From positions 1 to 5,693 of the forward strand of contig JAAELZ010000299.1 in NCBI GenBank assembly GCA_024226105.1: 5,693 nt of DNA, written 5' to 3'. The DNA comes from Pseudomonadota bacterium. Lineage in GTDB: Bacteria; Pseudomonadota; Gammaproteobacteria; Arenicellales; Poriferihabitantaceae. The position numbers and the translations under genes were made by a program. Under the pieces are notes generated by a model. It was given only the letters and a program-made list of their open reading frames with translations. It was not told the DNA's origin and made no database searches. Positions 1 to 5,626 of the stretch are shown piece after piece (position 1 is the first letter of the stretch; every line of letters starts with the position of its first letter).

Positions 1-1
1 C

Positions 2-784
2 AGGCGCCTGTCGCAAGGGCACTATTTCCGGGAAGCATCGGCGCTCTCTTTTTCAACCGTGCTTGCACTGGTGCCCCTTTTGGCTGTGGTGTTCTCAGCC
101 TTGTCTTTATTTCCAATTTTCCAGGTCTGGTCCAGTGCCATTCAGGAATTTGTTTATCATAATTTTGTGCCGCAACTGGGTGAGCAGATACGCTCCTATA
201 TAGAAGAATTTAGCGCCAACACCGGCCAGTTAACGATATGGGGCCTGGTATTTTTACTGGTAACCGCCCTGACCCTGCTTGCTACCATTGAGGATGCATT
301 CAACGATATCTGGAAAGTGAAAAAAGGCCGGTCTTTGGGGCACCGCATCCTGGTGTATTGGACAATGCTGACATTGGGGCCGATTTTGATTGCGTTGAGT
401 CTTTCCCTGTCATCGTATATGTGGTCGCTGACGACTTTTTCAGATCAGGAAGTGGTGAATACTTTGAAGGGTTCCCTGCTCGGGTATTTGCCCTTTGTTC
501 TGGAGCTCCTGGCCTTTGTGCTGTTCTATTTTAGTGTGCCCAACTGTGTGGTACGCTTTAAACATGCGATTATAGGCGGGGTGGTTGCAGCCTTGCTGTT
601 TGAGTTGGCAAAATACGGTTTCGGCCAGTATTTGTCGCACGTTAAGAGCTACCAGTTAATTTATGGCGCGCTGGCCATTCTTCCGGTGTTTTTGATATGG
701 ATATATCTGTCCTGGCTGGTGGTGCTGATTGGCGCGTATATCACCGCCGCTTTTGGGGGTATCGAGTCTCTGAACGATGCTTAG
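2..784 (+). CDS. yihY: YihY/BrkB-family (UPF0761) inner-membrane protein, 5'-truncated by the window edge
   Basis: The reading frame is open from base 2 to a TAG at 782-784, giving 260 visible residues. The family is usually near 290 residues, so roughly 25-30 N-terminal residues are missing. The GTG at 59 is not the real start: the 19 codons before it encode the family's typical segment (RR..., then EASALSF before LALVPLL). The protein is strongly hydrophobic, with about six membrane segments, including LALVPLLAVVFSAL, a central WGLVFLLVTALTLLATIEDAFNDIW block (the conserved IxxAFNxIW motif) and a C-terminal AILPVFLIWIYLSWLVVLIGA pair. The family was once called ribonuclease BN; that activity belongs to another gene (elaC/rbn), and its true role is unsettled. 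It lies 97 bp upstream of the thioredoxin-like start and probably belongs to an upstream unit. Family assignment is confident; function is unknown. Confidence 0.92.
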   Translation, partial: RRLSQGHYFREASALSFSTVLALVPLLAVVFSALSLFPIFQVWSSAIQEFVYHNFVPQLGEQIRSYIEEFSANTGQLTIWGLVFLLVTALTLLATIEDAFNDIWKVKKGRSLGHRILVYWTMLTLGPILIALSLSLSSYMWSLTTFSDQEVVNTLKGSLLGYLPFVLELLAFVLFYFSVPNCVVRFKHAIIGGVVAALLFELAKYGFGQYLSHVKSYQLIYGALAILPVFLIWIYLSWLVVLIGAYITAAFGGIESLNDA

Positions 785-846
785 CAGTTCCACTCAATTC
801 GCACCAATTTACTCTGAAACAGATTGAGTTTACATGCGCCTAAATT

Positions 847-875
847 TTGATTTTTCGCCTGCTGCAGAGTATATT
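847..875 (+). promoter_or_regulatory. candidate sigma70 promoter for the Trx-TolC-adaptor operon
   Basis: TTGATT at 847-852 and TATATT at 870-875 are separated by 17 bp. They match the sigma70 consensus at 4/6 and 5/6 positions. The expected transcription start is near 881-883, directly at the ATG at 882. This supports a translation start at 882 or 888 rather than the upstream ATG at 834, which lies before the promoter. The call rests only on consensus matching, and the local sequence is AT-rich, so chance is possible. Confidence 0.35.
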
Positions 876-881
876 GACGGG

Positions 882-1451
882 ATGAATATGTCACCGATCT
901 GTTTAGATAAAATTTCAAAAGGGTTGCTTCTCAGTCTGCTGTTAGCGGTTCAGGGCATTGTTCCGGCTTCGGCCGAAACTATTTTGCCGCCGGAGGCCTC
1001 CTTTTTTGAAGAAACTTTTGGCGATATGCCGGATGAGCTTTCGATCGTAGCCGATGAAAACAAAAAGGCGCTGCTGATTATGTTTGAGACCGATGATTGC
1101 CCCTGGTGTATGCGCATGAAGCAGACCGTGTTAAATCGGCAGCGTGTTCAAGACTATTTTAAAGAGCATTTTCGCATTATCTCCTTGAATGCAGAAGGCG
1201 GTGCGCCGATCGTTGATTTTAACGGGCAGGATACCAGTGAGACAAAGTTTGCATTGAAGTTGCTGCGCGTTCGCGCTACGCCCGTGTTTGCTTTTTTTAG
1301 CGCGGATGGGGAGCTGCTGACCAAATATACCGGCACAACTAAAAATGCGGATGATTTTCTACTACTGGGTGAATACGTCGTAGGGGATCATTATAAACAA
1401 GGCAAGTTCAGTAAATACCGGCGAGCGCACTCGTCTAATAAAGCCTCTTAA
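882..1451 (+). CDS. secreted (periplasmic) thioredoxin-fold protein, CPWC active site
   Basis: This is a thioredoxin-like protein of about 189 residues, probably exported to the periplasm. The frame also has an ATG at 834, but that start puts 16 extra residues, including acidic ones, before the signal peptide, so 882 (or 888, which has a weak GGGA Shine-Dalgarno) is preferred. Residues 1-31 form a signal peptide: Lys residues, a GLLLSLLLAV core, and ASA before Glu at the likely signal peptidase I site. The mature part has the strand ALLIMFE, the redox motif CPWC at 73-76, and the cis-proline motif ATP with Pro134. This layout fits the Thioredoxin_2/SoxW-like group more than DsbA or classical TrxA (CGPC). 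The TAA is 11 bp before the tolC-like GTG, so co-transcription is likely. Substrate and redox direction (reductase or oxidase) cannot be told from the sequence. The fold is confident; the role is unknown. Confidence 0.85.
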   Translation: MNMSPICLDKISKGLLLSLLLAVQGIVPASAETILPPEASFFEETFGDMPDELSIVADENKKALLIMFETDDCPWCMRMKQTVLNRQRVQDYFKEHFRIISLNAEGGAPIVDFNGQDTSETKFALKLLRVRATPVFAFFSADGELLTKYTGTTKNADDFLLLGEYVVGDHYKQGKFSKYRRAHSSNKAS

Positions 1452-1462
1452 GTATTAAAAGC

Positions 1463-2815
1463 GTGTTTGTATCCATTATCGGGAAGCAATCTCCCTGCTG
1501 GCTGTTCAGCGTCTTTTTCGGCTTCTGTTCGCTTGTGTCCGCACAGACAGTTCTCCCTGTGTCGGATGCAGAGGTAGAGCAGATCGCCCCCGCTTTTGCT
1601 GAATTACCAGTATTGATGAGCCTGGCCCAATCGCTGGAACTGGCGAATGCACGTCACCCGGATGTATTAAGACACGAAGCCGAATTACAGGCAGGGCAGG
1701 CGGCCTTGCAATACGCCGGGCTGGATAATCGTTGGGAAGCACACATCGAGCTGACCGCGAGAACCGCTGAATTGCAGGTTTTTGACAGGGGTTATAGCAA
1801 CGACAGCAGGACAAAATTTATTGTCAGTAAGATGTTATGGGATTTTGGTCGATCCAGCGGCCAGAATGAGCACGCAAATCTGGGAATCAAAAGCGCTGAA
1901 ATCAGGCTGGACTATGCGCGCCGACTGCAGCGCATCCAGATTATGCAGCGTTTTTTTGAAGTGCTCGCTGCTGATTATCAATTTGCGGCGGATAATGAGG
2001 CGATGTCACTGGCTTTTTTCCCTTTCAGCCGGGCGGAAGAACGCAGTGAACGCTTCGGTAGCGTGTCGGAGCTTGAGGTGATGGAAAAACGGGTTGACTA
2101 TTTTGACGAACTGCAACAGCGTAATCAGTCTTTACAGGCACAACGCTCGAGTCGATTGAGATTAGCCCTGGCGATGGGTAGGCCCCGGGCGCAACCCGAC
2201 GGCCTGATCGAGCCGGATTTAACCGCTTATGAGCGTGAATTGCCTGACTTTGATGAACTGCTGGAGCAGGTGTTGGCAGCCAGCCCGCTTATTGAACAAA
2301 AAGAGGTGGAGCTGGCACAACTTAGATCAGAAGAATTACAGATCAACGCCAATAAGAACCCCAGCCTGTACCTTGATCTACAGGCTGCAGATTATGCACA
2401 GGATTATCGCGTACGGGACCAGATGCGGGCCTCACTGACGCTGGATATCCCCTTGCTCGCCGGGGGCGTAACTGCGGTTGAACATGCCGGGCTGCTGGCC
2501 AGGATTGCGAGTAAAGAAGCAGAGGTGCTGGCACTGGATTACGAGGTGCGCGAGCAGGTGCTTGAGTGGGTTCAGCACCTGGAAATGCTCAAGCAGCAAA
2601 TTGAGCAAAACGCGCAGAACCTGGAATACCGAGAGCGTGCACTGGATAAAAGCCGCTTACTCTACGAAATGGAGGTGAGCGCCCGCATCGGCCAGGCGCA
2701 GGCGGATATGGCAAAGTTGCTGTGGCTGGATGCACAGGCAAAATTTCAACGCGTACTAATCTGGGAGCAGATTGATGCAGTATTGGGCGCCCCTGAAGTG
2801 AGTTTTGAGAAATGA
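1463..2815 (+). CDS. TolC-family outer-membrane channel protein
   Basis: This 450-residue protein belongs to the outer-membrane efflux protein (OEP/TolC) family, whose trimers form a channel-tunnel across the outer membrane and periplasm. The start is GTG at 1463; an in-frame TAA at 1439-1441 limits upstream extension, and the GTG gives a plausible signal peptide ending VSA/Q at 27/28. There is no lipobox, so it is not a lipidated OprM-type channel. The family's internal duplication is visible. Repeat 1 has SLELANARHPDVLRHEAEL (about 54-75), the strand motif SKMLWDFGR (122-130) and a long helix with FGSVSELEVMEKR (198-210). Repeat 2 has EQVLAASPLIEQKEVELAQL (about 268-287), the strand motif LTLDIPLLAGG (325-335) and IGQAQADMAKLL (409-420). 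The mature protein has no cysteine. The stop overlaps the adaptor ATG. The exported substrate is unknown. Confidence 0.9.
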   Translation: MFVSIIGKQSPCWLFSVFFGFCSLVSAQTVLPVSDAEVEQIAPAFAELPVLMSLAQSLELANARHPDVLRHEAELQAGQAALQYAGLDNRWEAHIELTARTAELQVFDRGYSNDSRTKFIVSKMLWDFGRSSGQNEHANLGIKSAEIRLDYARRLQRIQIMQRFFEVLAADYQFAADNEAMSLAFFPFSRAEERSERFGSVSELEVMEKRVDYFDELQQRNQSLQAQRSSRLRLALAMGRPRAQPDGLIEPDLTAYERELPDFDELLEQVLAASPLIEQKEVELAQLRSEELQINANKNPSLYLDLQAADYAQDYRVRDQMRASLTLDIPLLAGGVTAVEHAGLLARIASKEAEVLALDYEVREQVLEWVQHLEMLKQQIEQNAQNLEYRERALDKSRLLYEMEVSARIGQAQADMAKLLWLDAQAKFQRVLIWEQIDAVLGAPEVSFEK

Positions 2816-3369
2816 ATATGGTTAATTTGGTTAAGTTATTCGTAGCAGGCATTTTTATCGCCGCCTGTAGCGCTGGTAGTGTTGCGCAAACACTGAGTGA
2901 TGCTTTGTCGGATGGCGAAGTGCTTGCCTTAAGCCCCGGCGTGAGTGGTCAGGTGGCTGAGGTACTGGTAGACCCCGGTGAACTGGTTAAAAAAGGGCAG
3001 CTTTTGCTCTCGCTGGGCGATACAACTTATAAATCCAGGCTTGAAGCGGTGAGGGCCACACACGCACACGCGAAATTCCGCTTGCAGCTGCTAGAGGAAG
3101 ATTATGCTCGTCAGGAGGAGCTGTATGAAGAAGGTTCACTTTCAGCCGTTGAGCTGCAACAGCTTGACCTGGTAGTGAAACAGGCGAGGATGGAGCTCGC
3201 AATTGCCCGGGCGGCTGTAGATGTGGCAATGGCAAACCTGGCGTTTACAAAAATAATTGCACCGGCAGACGGAGAAATTACCGCCGTTCCTATGGTGGGG
3301 CAGCGGGTTAGTATTAACCTGGGATTGCCCGTTCTGATTAAGATGTCATTCGGTAGTCCCGACGAATAG
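2812..3369 (+). CDS. minimal HlyD/AcrA-type periplasmic adaptor, possibly a lipoprotein
   Basis: This 185-residue protein is about half the length of usual membrane-fusion (adaptor) proteins. Its ATG overlaps the tolC-like stop in an ATGA, implying translational coupling; a second ATG lies two codons on. The N-terminus is a signal sequence with a lipobox-like IAAC ending at Cys19, or alternatively a signal peptidase I site SVA/Q at 25/26. Residues about 35-70 form the first biotinyl-lipoyl half (GEVLALSPGVSGQVAEVLV, then GxxVKKGQLLLSL). About 71-143 form an alpha-helical hairpin. About 144-178 form the second lipoyl half (FTKIIAPADGEI, then GLPVLIKM). The tip motif R100-x3-L104-x6-S111 equals the RLS motif used by AcrA/MacA-type adaptors to dock with TolC. 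The protein stops where the beta-barrel domain would begin. No inner-membrane transporter gene is adjacent. Family assignment is confident; a role as TolC partner is inferred. Confidence 0.85.
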   Translation: MNMVNLVKLFVAGIFIAACSAGSVAQTLSDALSDGEVLALSPGVSGQVAEVLVDPGELVKKGQLLLSLGDTTYKSRLEAVRATHAHAKFRLQLLEEDYARQEELYEEGSLSAVELQQLDLVVKQARMELAIARAAVDVAMANLAFTKIIAPADGEITAVPMVGQRVSINLGLPVLIKMSFGSPDE

Positions 3370-3393
3370 TGACATCTTTGACGTGACATTCTT
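3340..3393 (+). repeat. TGACAT-box cluster: 9-bp inverted repeat plus a third direct copy before surE
   Basis: AAGATGTCA at 3340-3348 and TGACATCTT at 3370-3378 are a perfect 9-bp inverted repeat spanning the end of the adaptor gene and its TAG. GTGACAT recurs at 3369-3375 and 3383-3389, a 14-bp period, and the second copy continues TTCTT, much like the CTTT after the first. The third copy overlaps the candidate surE -35. It could be an operator for a regulator binding several half-sites, or an mRNA hairpin (with TTCG/CGAA extending the stem across a TAG bulge). It lacks the GC-rich stem and T-run of an intrinsic terminator. Confidence 0.45.
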
Positions 3394-3411
3394 CGCCGCT
3401 CAGAGTATAAA
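3383..3411 (+). promoter_or_regulatory. candidate sigma70 promoter for surE
   Basis: GTGACA (3383-3388, 5/6 match to TTGACA) and TATAAA (3406-3411, 5/6 match to TATAAT) are 17 bp apart. The predicted start of transcription is 3417-3419, which is the surE ATG itself at 3418. surE has no clear Shine-Dalgarno upstream (AAAGCGAGC only), consistent with a leaderless message or with translation from a longer upstream transcript. Confidence 0.45.
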
Positions 3412-3417
3412 GCGAGC

Positions 3418-4170
3418 ATGAAAATACTGCTAAGTAATGACGATGGTTATCTTGCGCCGGGGCTGGCGGCGCTGCGCCGCGCACTTGATCCGATTGCGGA
3501 TATCGTGGTTGTTGCACCGGAGCGTAATCATAGCGGTTCAAGCAATTCATTGACGCTTGATCGCCCTTTGCGCGTTCAGCACCTGGAGTCGAATTTTTAT
3601 GCAGTCAATGGCACTCCTGCTGATTGCGTACATATCGCGCTAACAGGTTTGCTGGATGAGGTGCCCGATCTGGTGGTGTCGGGTATTAATAGCGGGGCGA
3701 ATCTGGGCGACGATACGCTATATTCTGGTACAGTGGCAGCGGCGATGGAAGGCCGGTTTCTGGGTCTGCCTGCGATTGCCGTATCCCTGGCCGGGCGTAA
3801 GGTGAAATATTTTGATACCGCCGGGAAACTGGCAGCTGATTTGGTCAGTAAGCTCGAATCACGACCCCTGCCCGGTGATATTCTTTTAAACGTAAATGTG
3901 CCGGACGTGCCGTTGAACGAGTTAAAGGGGATCCGTGCAACCGAACTGGGTGTTCGCCTGCCGCCTTCGCCTGCGATCAAGGCCTCTGACCCAAACGGAA
4001 ACGAGGTTTACTGGATTGGCCCGGCTGGCCGTGCAAAAAATAAATCGGATGGAACTGATTTCGCTGCCGTGATTGGTCGATATGCCTCGATTACGCCGAT
4101 TCAATTTGATTTGACCCACCATAAACGCGTAGATCATCTAAGCGACTGGCTGTCAGGGCACGAGTGGTGA
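3418..4170 (+). CDS. surE: 5'/3'-nucleotidase SurE (survival protein)
   Basis: SurE is a cytoplasmic metal-dependent nucleoside-monophosphate phosphatase that also attacks short polyphosphate, linked to stationary-phase survival. The 250-residue length is normal. The start is clear: MKILLSNDDG is the canonical N-terminus, with metal ligands D8 and D9. APERNHSGSSNS (34-44) carries the ligand Ser39, and SGINSGANLGDDTLYSGTVAAA (88-109) carries the metal-binding Asn91 and substrate loop. NGTPADCV (64-71) is another family signature, and the C-terminal ITPIQFDLT (about 226-234) is also typical. No key residue is missing. It begins 48 bp after the adaptor and ends 46 bp before pcm, its usual partner in gammaproteobacteria. 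It may have its own promoter just upstream. Confidence 0.97.
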   Translation: MKILLSNDDGYLAPGLAALRRALDPIADIVVVAPERNHSGSSNSLTLDRPLRVQHLESNFYAVNGTPADCVHIALTGLLDEVPDLVVSGINSGANLGDDTLYSGTVAAAMEGRFLGLPAIAVSLAGRKVKYFDTAGKLAADLVSKLESRPLPGDILLNVNVPDVPLNELKGIRATELGVRLPPSPAIKASDPNGNEVYWIGPAGRAKNKSDGTDFAAVIGRYASITPIQFDLTHHKRVDHLSDWLSGHEW

Positions 4171-4177
4171 ATATAAT
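4150..4177 (+). promoter_or_regulatory. weak candidate promoter for pcm inside the surE 3' end
   Basis: A perfect TATAAT lies at 4172-4177, just after the surE stop. CTGTCA at 4150-4155 matches TTGACA at 4/6 positions with 16-bp spacing. Transcription would start near 4184, about 33 nt before the pcm ATG. surE and pcm are normally co-transcribed, so this would be a secondary promoter if real. Confidence 0.25.
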
Positions 4178-4216
4178 TCAGGCATTTATTGGTAGCGATC
4201 TACTGAGGCGGAAAAA

Positions 4217-4867
4217 ATGATGCAGGCAGGCGTGGGCATGACGTCTGCCCGGACCCGGCAACGCCTGATTGATCGTTTGCGCGAGCAGGGAATTGAAGAT
4301 GAGGCGGTATTGTCTGTGTTATTTGATACCCCGCGACATTTATTTCTGGATGAGGCTTTGCGGCATCGTGCCTACGAAAATACACCATTATCCATTGGCC
4401 ACCAACAAACAATCTCGCAACCTTATATCGTGGCTTTAATGACTCAGCTGGCGAAAGCCAGTGCCCCGGGGGTCAGACGTGTACTCGATATTGGCACGGG
4501 TTGCGGGTATCAGGCCGCAGTGCTTTCTCAACTGGTGGACTGGGTATTCACGGTTGAGCGAATTGAGGCCCTGTCTTTTTCAGCGCGTGAGCGATTGCAG
4601 ACACTGGGTTATAAAAACATTTCTTATTTATGTGGCGATGGTTACCAGGGCTGGCCCCGAAAAGCGCCTTTTGACGCGATCATTGTAGCCGCAGCCCCGC
4701 CGGCGGTCCCCGAGGCATTGAAGCAGCAACTGGCCGTCGGTGGGCGGTTAGTGATACCGGTTGGCGATGACGAAAACCAGGCTTTGCGCTTAATCAGGCG
4801 CACCAGAGGCGGTTTTGATGAGGAAATTCGGGAAGCGGTAAAGTTTGTGCCGCTGGTGGATACATAA
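4217..4867 (+). CDS. pcm: protein-L-isoaspartate(D-aspartate) O-methyltransferase
   Basis: Pcm is a cytoplasmic enzyme that uses S-adenosylmethionine to methylate L-isoaspartyl residues in aged proteins, starting their repair. The 216 residues match the family length. The start at 4217 has a good GAGG at 4205-4208, 8 nt upstream; a second ATG follows immediately at 4220. Key blocks are IGHQQTISQPYIVALMT (60-76, the isoaspartyl-binding region), VLDIGTGCGYQAAVL (89-103, SAM motif I), the VERI strand (113-116, normally ending in the residue that binds the SAM ribose), GDG (140-142), FDAIIVAAAP (152-161), GGRLVIPVG (175-183) and VKFVPL (208-213). All conserved blocks are present. It sits 46 bp after surE, the classic arrangement, and 42 bp before yqaA. 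Confidence 0.96.
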   Translation: MMQAGVGMTSARTRQRLIDRLREQGIEDEAVLSVLFDTPRHLFLDEALRHRAYENTPLSIGHQQTISQPYIVALMTQLAKASAPGVRRVLDIGTGCGYQAAVLSQLVDWVFTVERIEALSFSARERLQTLGYKNISYLCGDGYQGWPRKAPFDAIIVAAAPPAVPEALKQQLAVGGRLVIPVGDDENQALRLIRRTRGGFDEEIREAVKFVPLVDT

Positions 4868-4909
4868 ACACATTTAAATGCTGAAAACTAGCGAACCTTT
4901 GCTGCAAAA

Positions 4910-5491
4910 ATGAAAATATTTACCTCTTTATACGATACCGTATTACGCTGGTCAAAACACCCGCACGCCGAACGGTACCTGGCGGCCGTCAGTTTTGCTG
5001 AAGCCTCATTTTTTCCTGTTCCGACGGTGTTCATGATGGCGCCTATGGCCCTGGCCCGGCCTGCGCGTGCATGGTGGCTGGCGGCATTCACTACCATATT
5101 TTCTGTGCTGGGCGGGGTGGCGGGTTATTTTATCGGGGCGTATTTGTTTGATGCTGTGGGCCTGCCGATTATTGATTTTTATCACGCCGCGGACAAATTT
5201 GAGCAACTCAAGCTCTGGTTTGATGAGTATGGAGTACTGTTACTATTTATTGCCGGCGTCTCACCGATCCCCTACAAGTTATTTACAATCAGTGCCGGCG
5301 TGTTGAATATGGCGCTAATCCCCTTTGTTCTGGCAAGTTTGCTGGGCCGGAGTGTGCAGTATTTTGTGGTGGCGGCGATTGCATATTTTGGAGGCGATAA
5401 ACTGGAATCGTCTTTGAGAAAGTGGGTTGACTGGCTGGGTTGGGGGATCGTAATTGTCGCCGTTCTGGCTTTTTGGTATTTTAAACACTAA
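4910..5491 (+). CDS. yqaA: YqaA-family (DedA/SNARE-associated superfamily) inner-membrane protein
   Basis: This is a polytopic membrane protein of 193 residues, related to DedA proteins, a superfamily linked to lipid scrambling and membrane homeostasis. Visible signatures are ExSFFPVP (31-38, the re-entrant region with its conserved Glu), GGVAGYFIG (68-76), and FIAGVSPIPYKLFTISAGVL (113-132), which in YqaA replaces the F-x-R-x-x-P-x-x-R motif of classical DedA; Arg147 follows. A C-terminal membrane segment (about 175-190) ends in WYFKH. The ATG at 4910 gives the usual N-terminus, but no Shine-Dalgarno is seen before it. Many gammaproteobacteria carry yqaA after pcm, so it fits this cluster. 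The stop codon abuts the palindromic repeat. Family is confident; the exact substrate is unknown. Confidence 0.93.
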   Translation: MKIFTSLYDTVLRWSKHPHAERYLAAVSFAEASFFPVPTVFMMAPMALARPARAWWLAAFTTIFSVLGGVAGYFIGAYLFDAVGLPIIDFYHAADKFEQLKLWFDEYGVLLLFIAGVSPIPYKLFTISAGVLNMALIPFVLASLLGRSVQYFVVAAIAYFGGDKLESSLRKWVDWLGWGIVIVAVLAFWYFKH

Positions 5492-5545
5492 AAAGTGGGG
5501 TCAGATGAGACTTTATTCCATAAAGTTTGATCTGACCCCGCTTTT
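5491..5545. repeat. 55-bp REP-like palindrome of the GGGGTCAGA type (RAYT-associated)
   Basis: The outer arms are AAAAGTGGGGTCAGAT (5491-5506) and ATCTGACCCCGCTTTT (5530-5545). They pair over 16 bp with one T/G mismatch, which becomes a G-U wobble in RNA. Inside are perfect 7-bp arms, ACTTTAT (5510-5516) and ATAAAGT (5520-5526), with a 3-nt loop TCC. From general knowledge, GGGGTCAGA palindromes recur in many proteobacterial genomes as REP-like elements mobilised by IS200-like RAYT transposases. No transposase is present here, so this would be a solo, non-autonomous copy inserted directly at the yqaA stop. Confidence 0.75.
5491..5545 (+). terminator. probable terminator of the surE-pcm-yqaA unit
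   Basis: As RNA, the palindrome forms a long hairpin with a GGGGUC/GACCCC stem, ending in GCUUUU directly after the yqaA stop. The stem is longer and the U-run (4) shorter than in an ideal intrinsic terminator. The mirrored A-run on the left would let it work in both directions. Confidence 0.5.
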
Positions 5546-5600
5546 CACGGAATTTGTTTGCCAGTATCTCATTGTGAGGGCGAAAAACTTGTCTGGGATT

Positions 5601-5609
5601 TGCTATAAT
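5601..5609 (+). promoter_or_regulatory. extended -10 promoter (TGCTATAAT) for a gene beyond the window
   Basis: TGCTATAAT is a perfect extended -10 element (TGnTATAAT). No convincing -35 lies 16-18 bp upstream (CGAAAA). The downstream discriminator CGCCCGCC is GC-rich, as in promoters for growth-regulated genes. No start codon with a Shine-Dalgarno follows before the window ends, so its original target is not visible. Confidence 0.6.
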
Positions 5610-5626
5610 CGCCCGCCAAAATTTAA

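Noticed and set aside
59..61. GTG as the start codon of the YihY-family gene
   Set aside because: The frame is open to base 2 and the upstream residues match the family's conserved segment before the first hydrophobic stretch, so the gene simply enters from outside the window.
791..829. Inverted repeat ACTCAAT / ATTGAGT in the gap after the YihY gene
   Set aside because: Only 7 AT-rich base pairs with a 24-nt loop and no T-run; not convincing as terminator or operator.
834..881. ATG at 834 as start of the thioredoxin-like gene
   Set aside because: It has no Shine-Dalgarno and adds an acidic 16-residue lead before a normal signal peptide; kept only as an alternative start.
3378..3411. TTGACG as the -35 partner of TATAAA before surE
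   Set aside because: Spacing is 22 bp, too long for sigma70; GTGACA at 3383 gives 17 bp.
440..5206. Minus-strand and alternate-frame open reading frames of 60-127 codons across the window
   Set aside because: All lie within well-supported + strand genes, show biased low-complexity compositions (Arg, Pro, Ser, Cys rich) and resemble no family I recognise.
5568..5578. Small palindrome CTCA-TTG-TGAG upstream of the extended -10
   Set aside because: Four-base arms are expected by chance and there is no second copy.
5589..5609. TTGTCT as a -35 for the TATAAT at 5604
   Set aside because: Only 9 bp separate them; the promoter is better read as extended -10.
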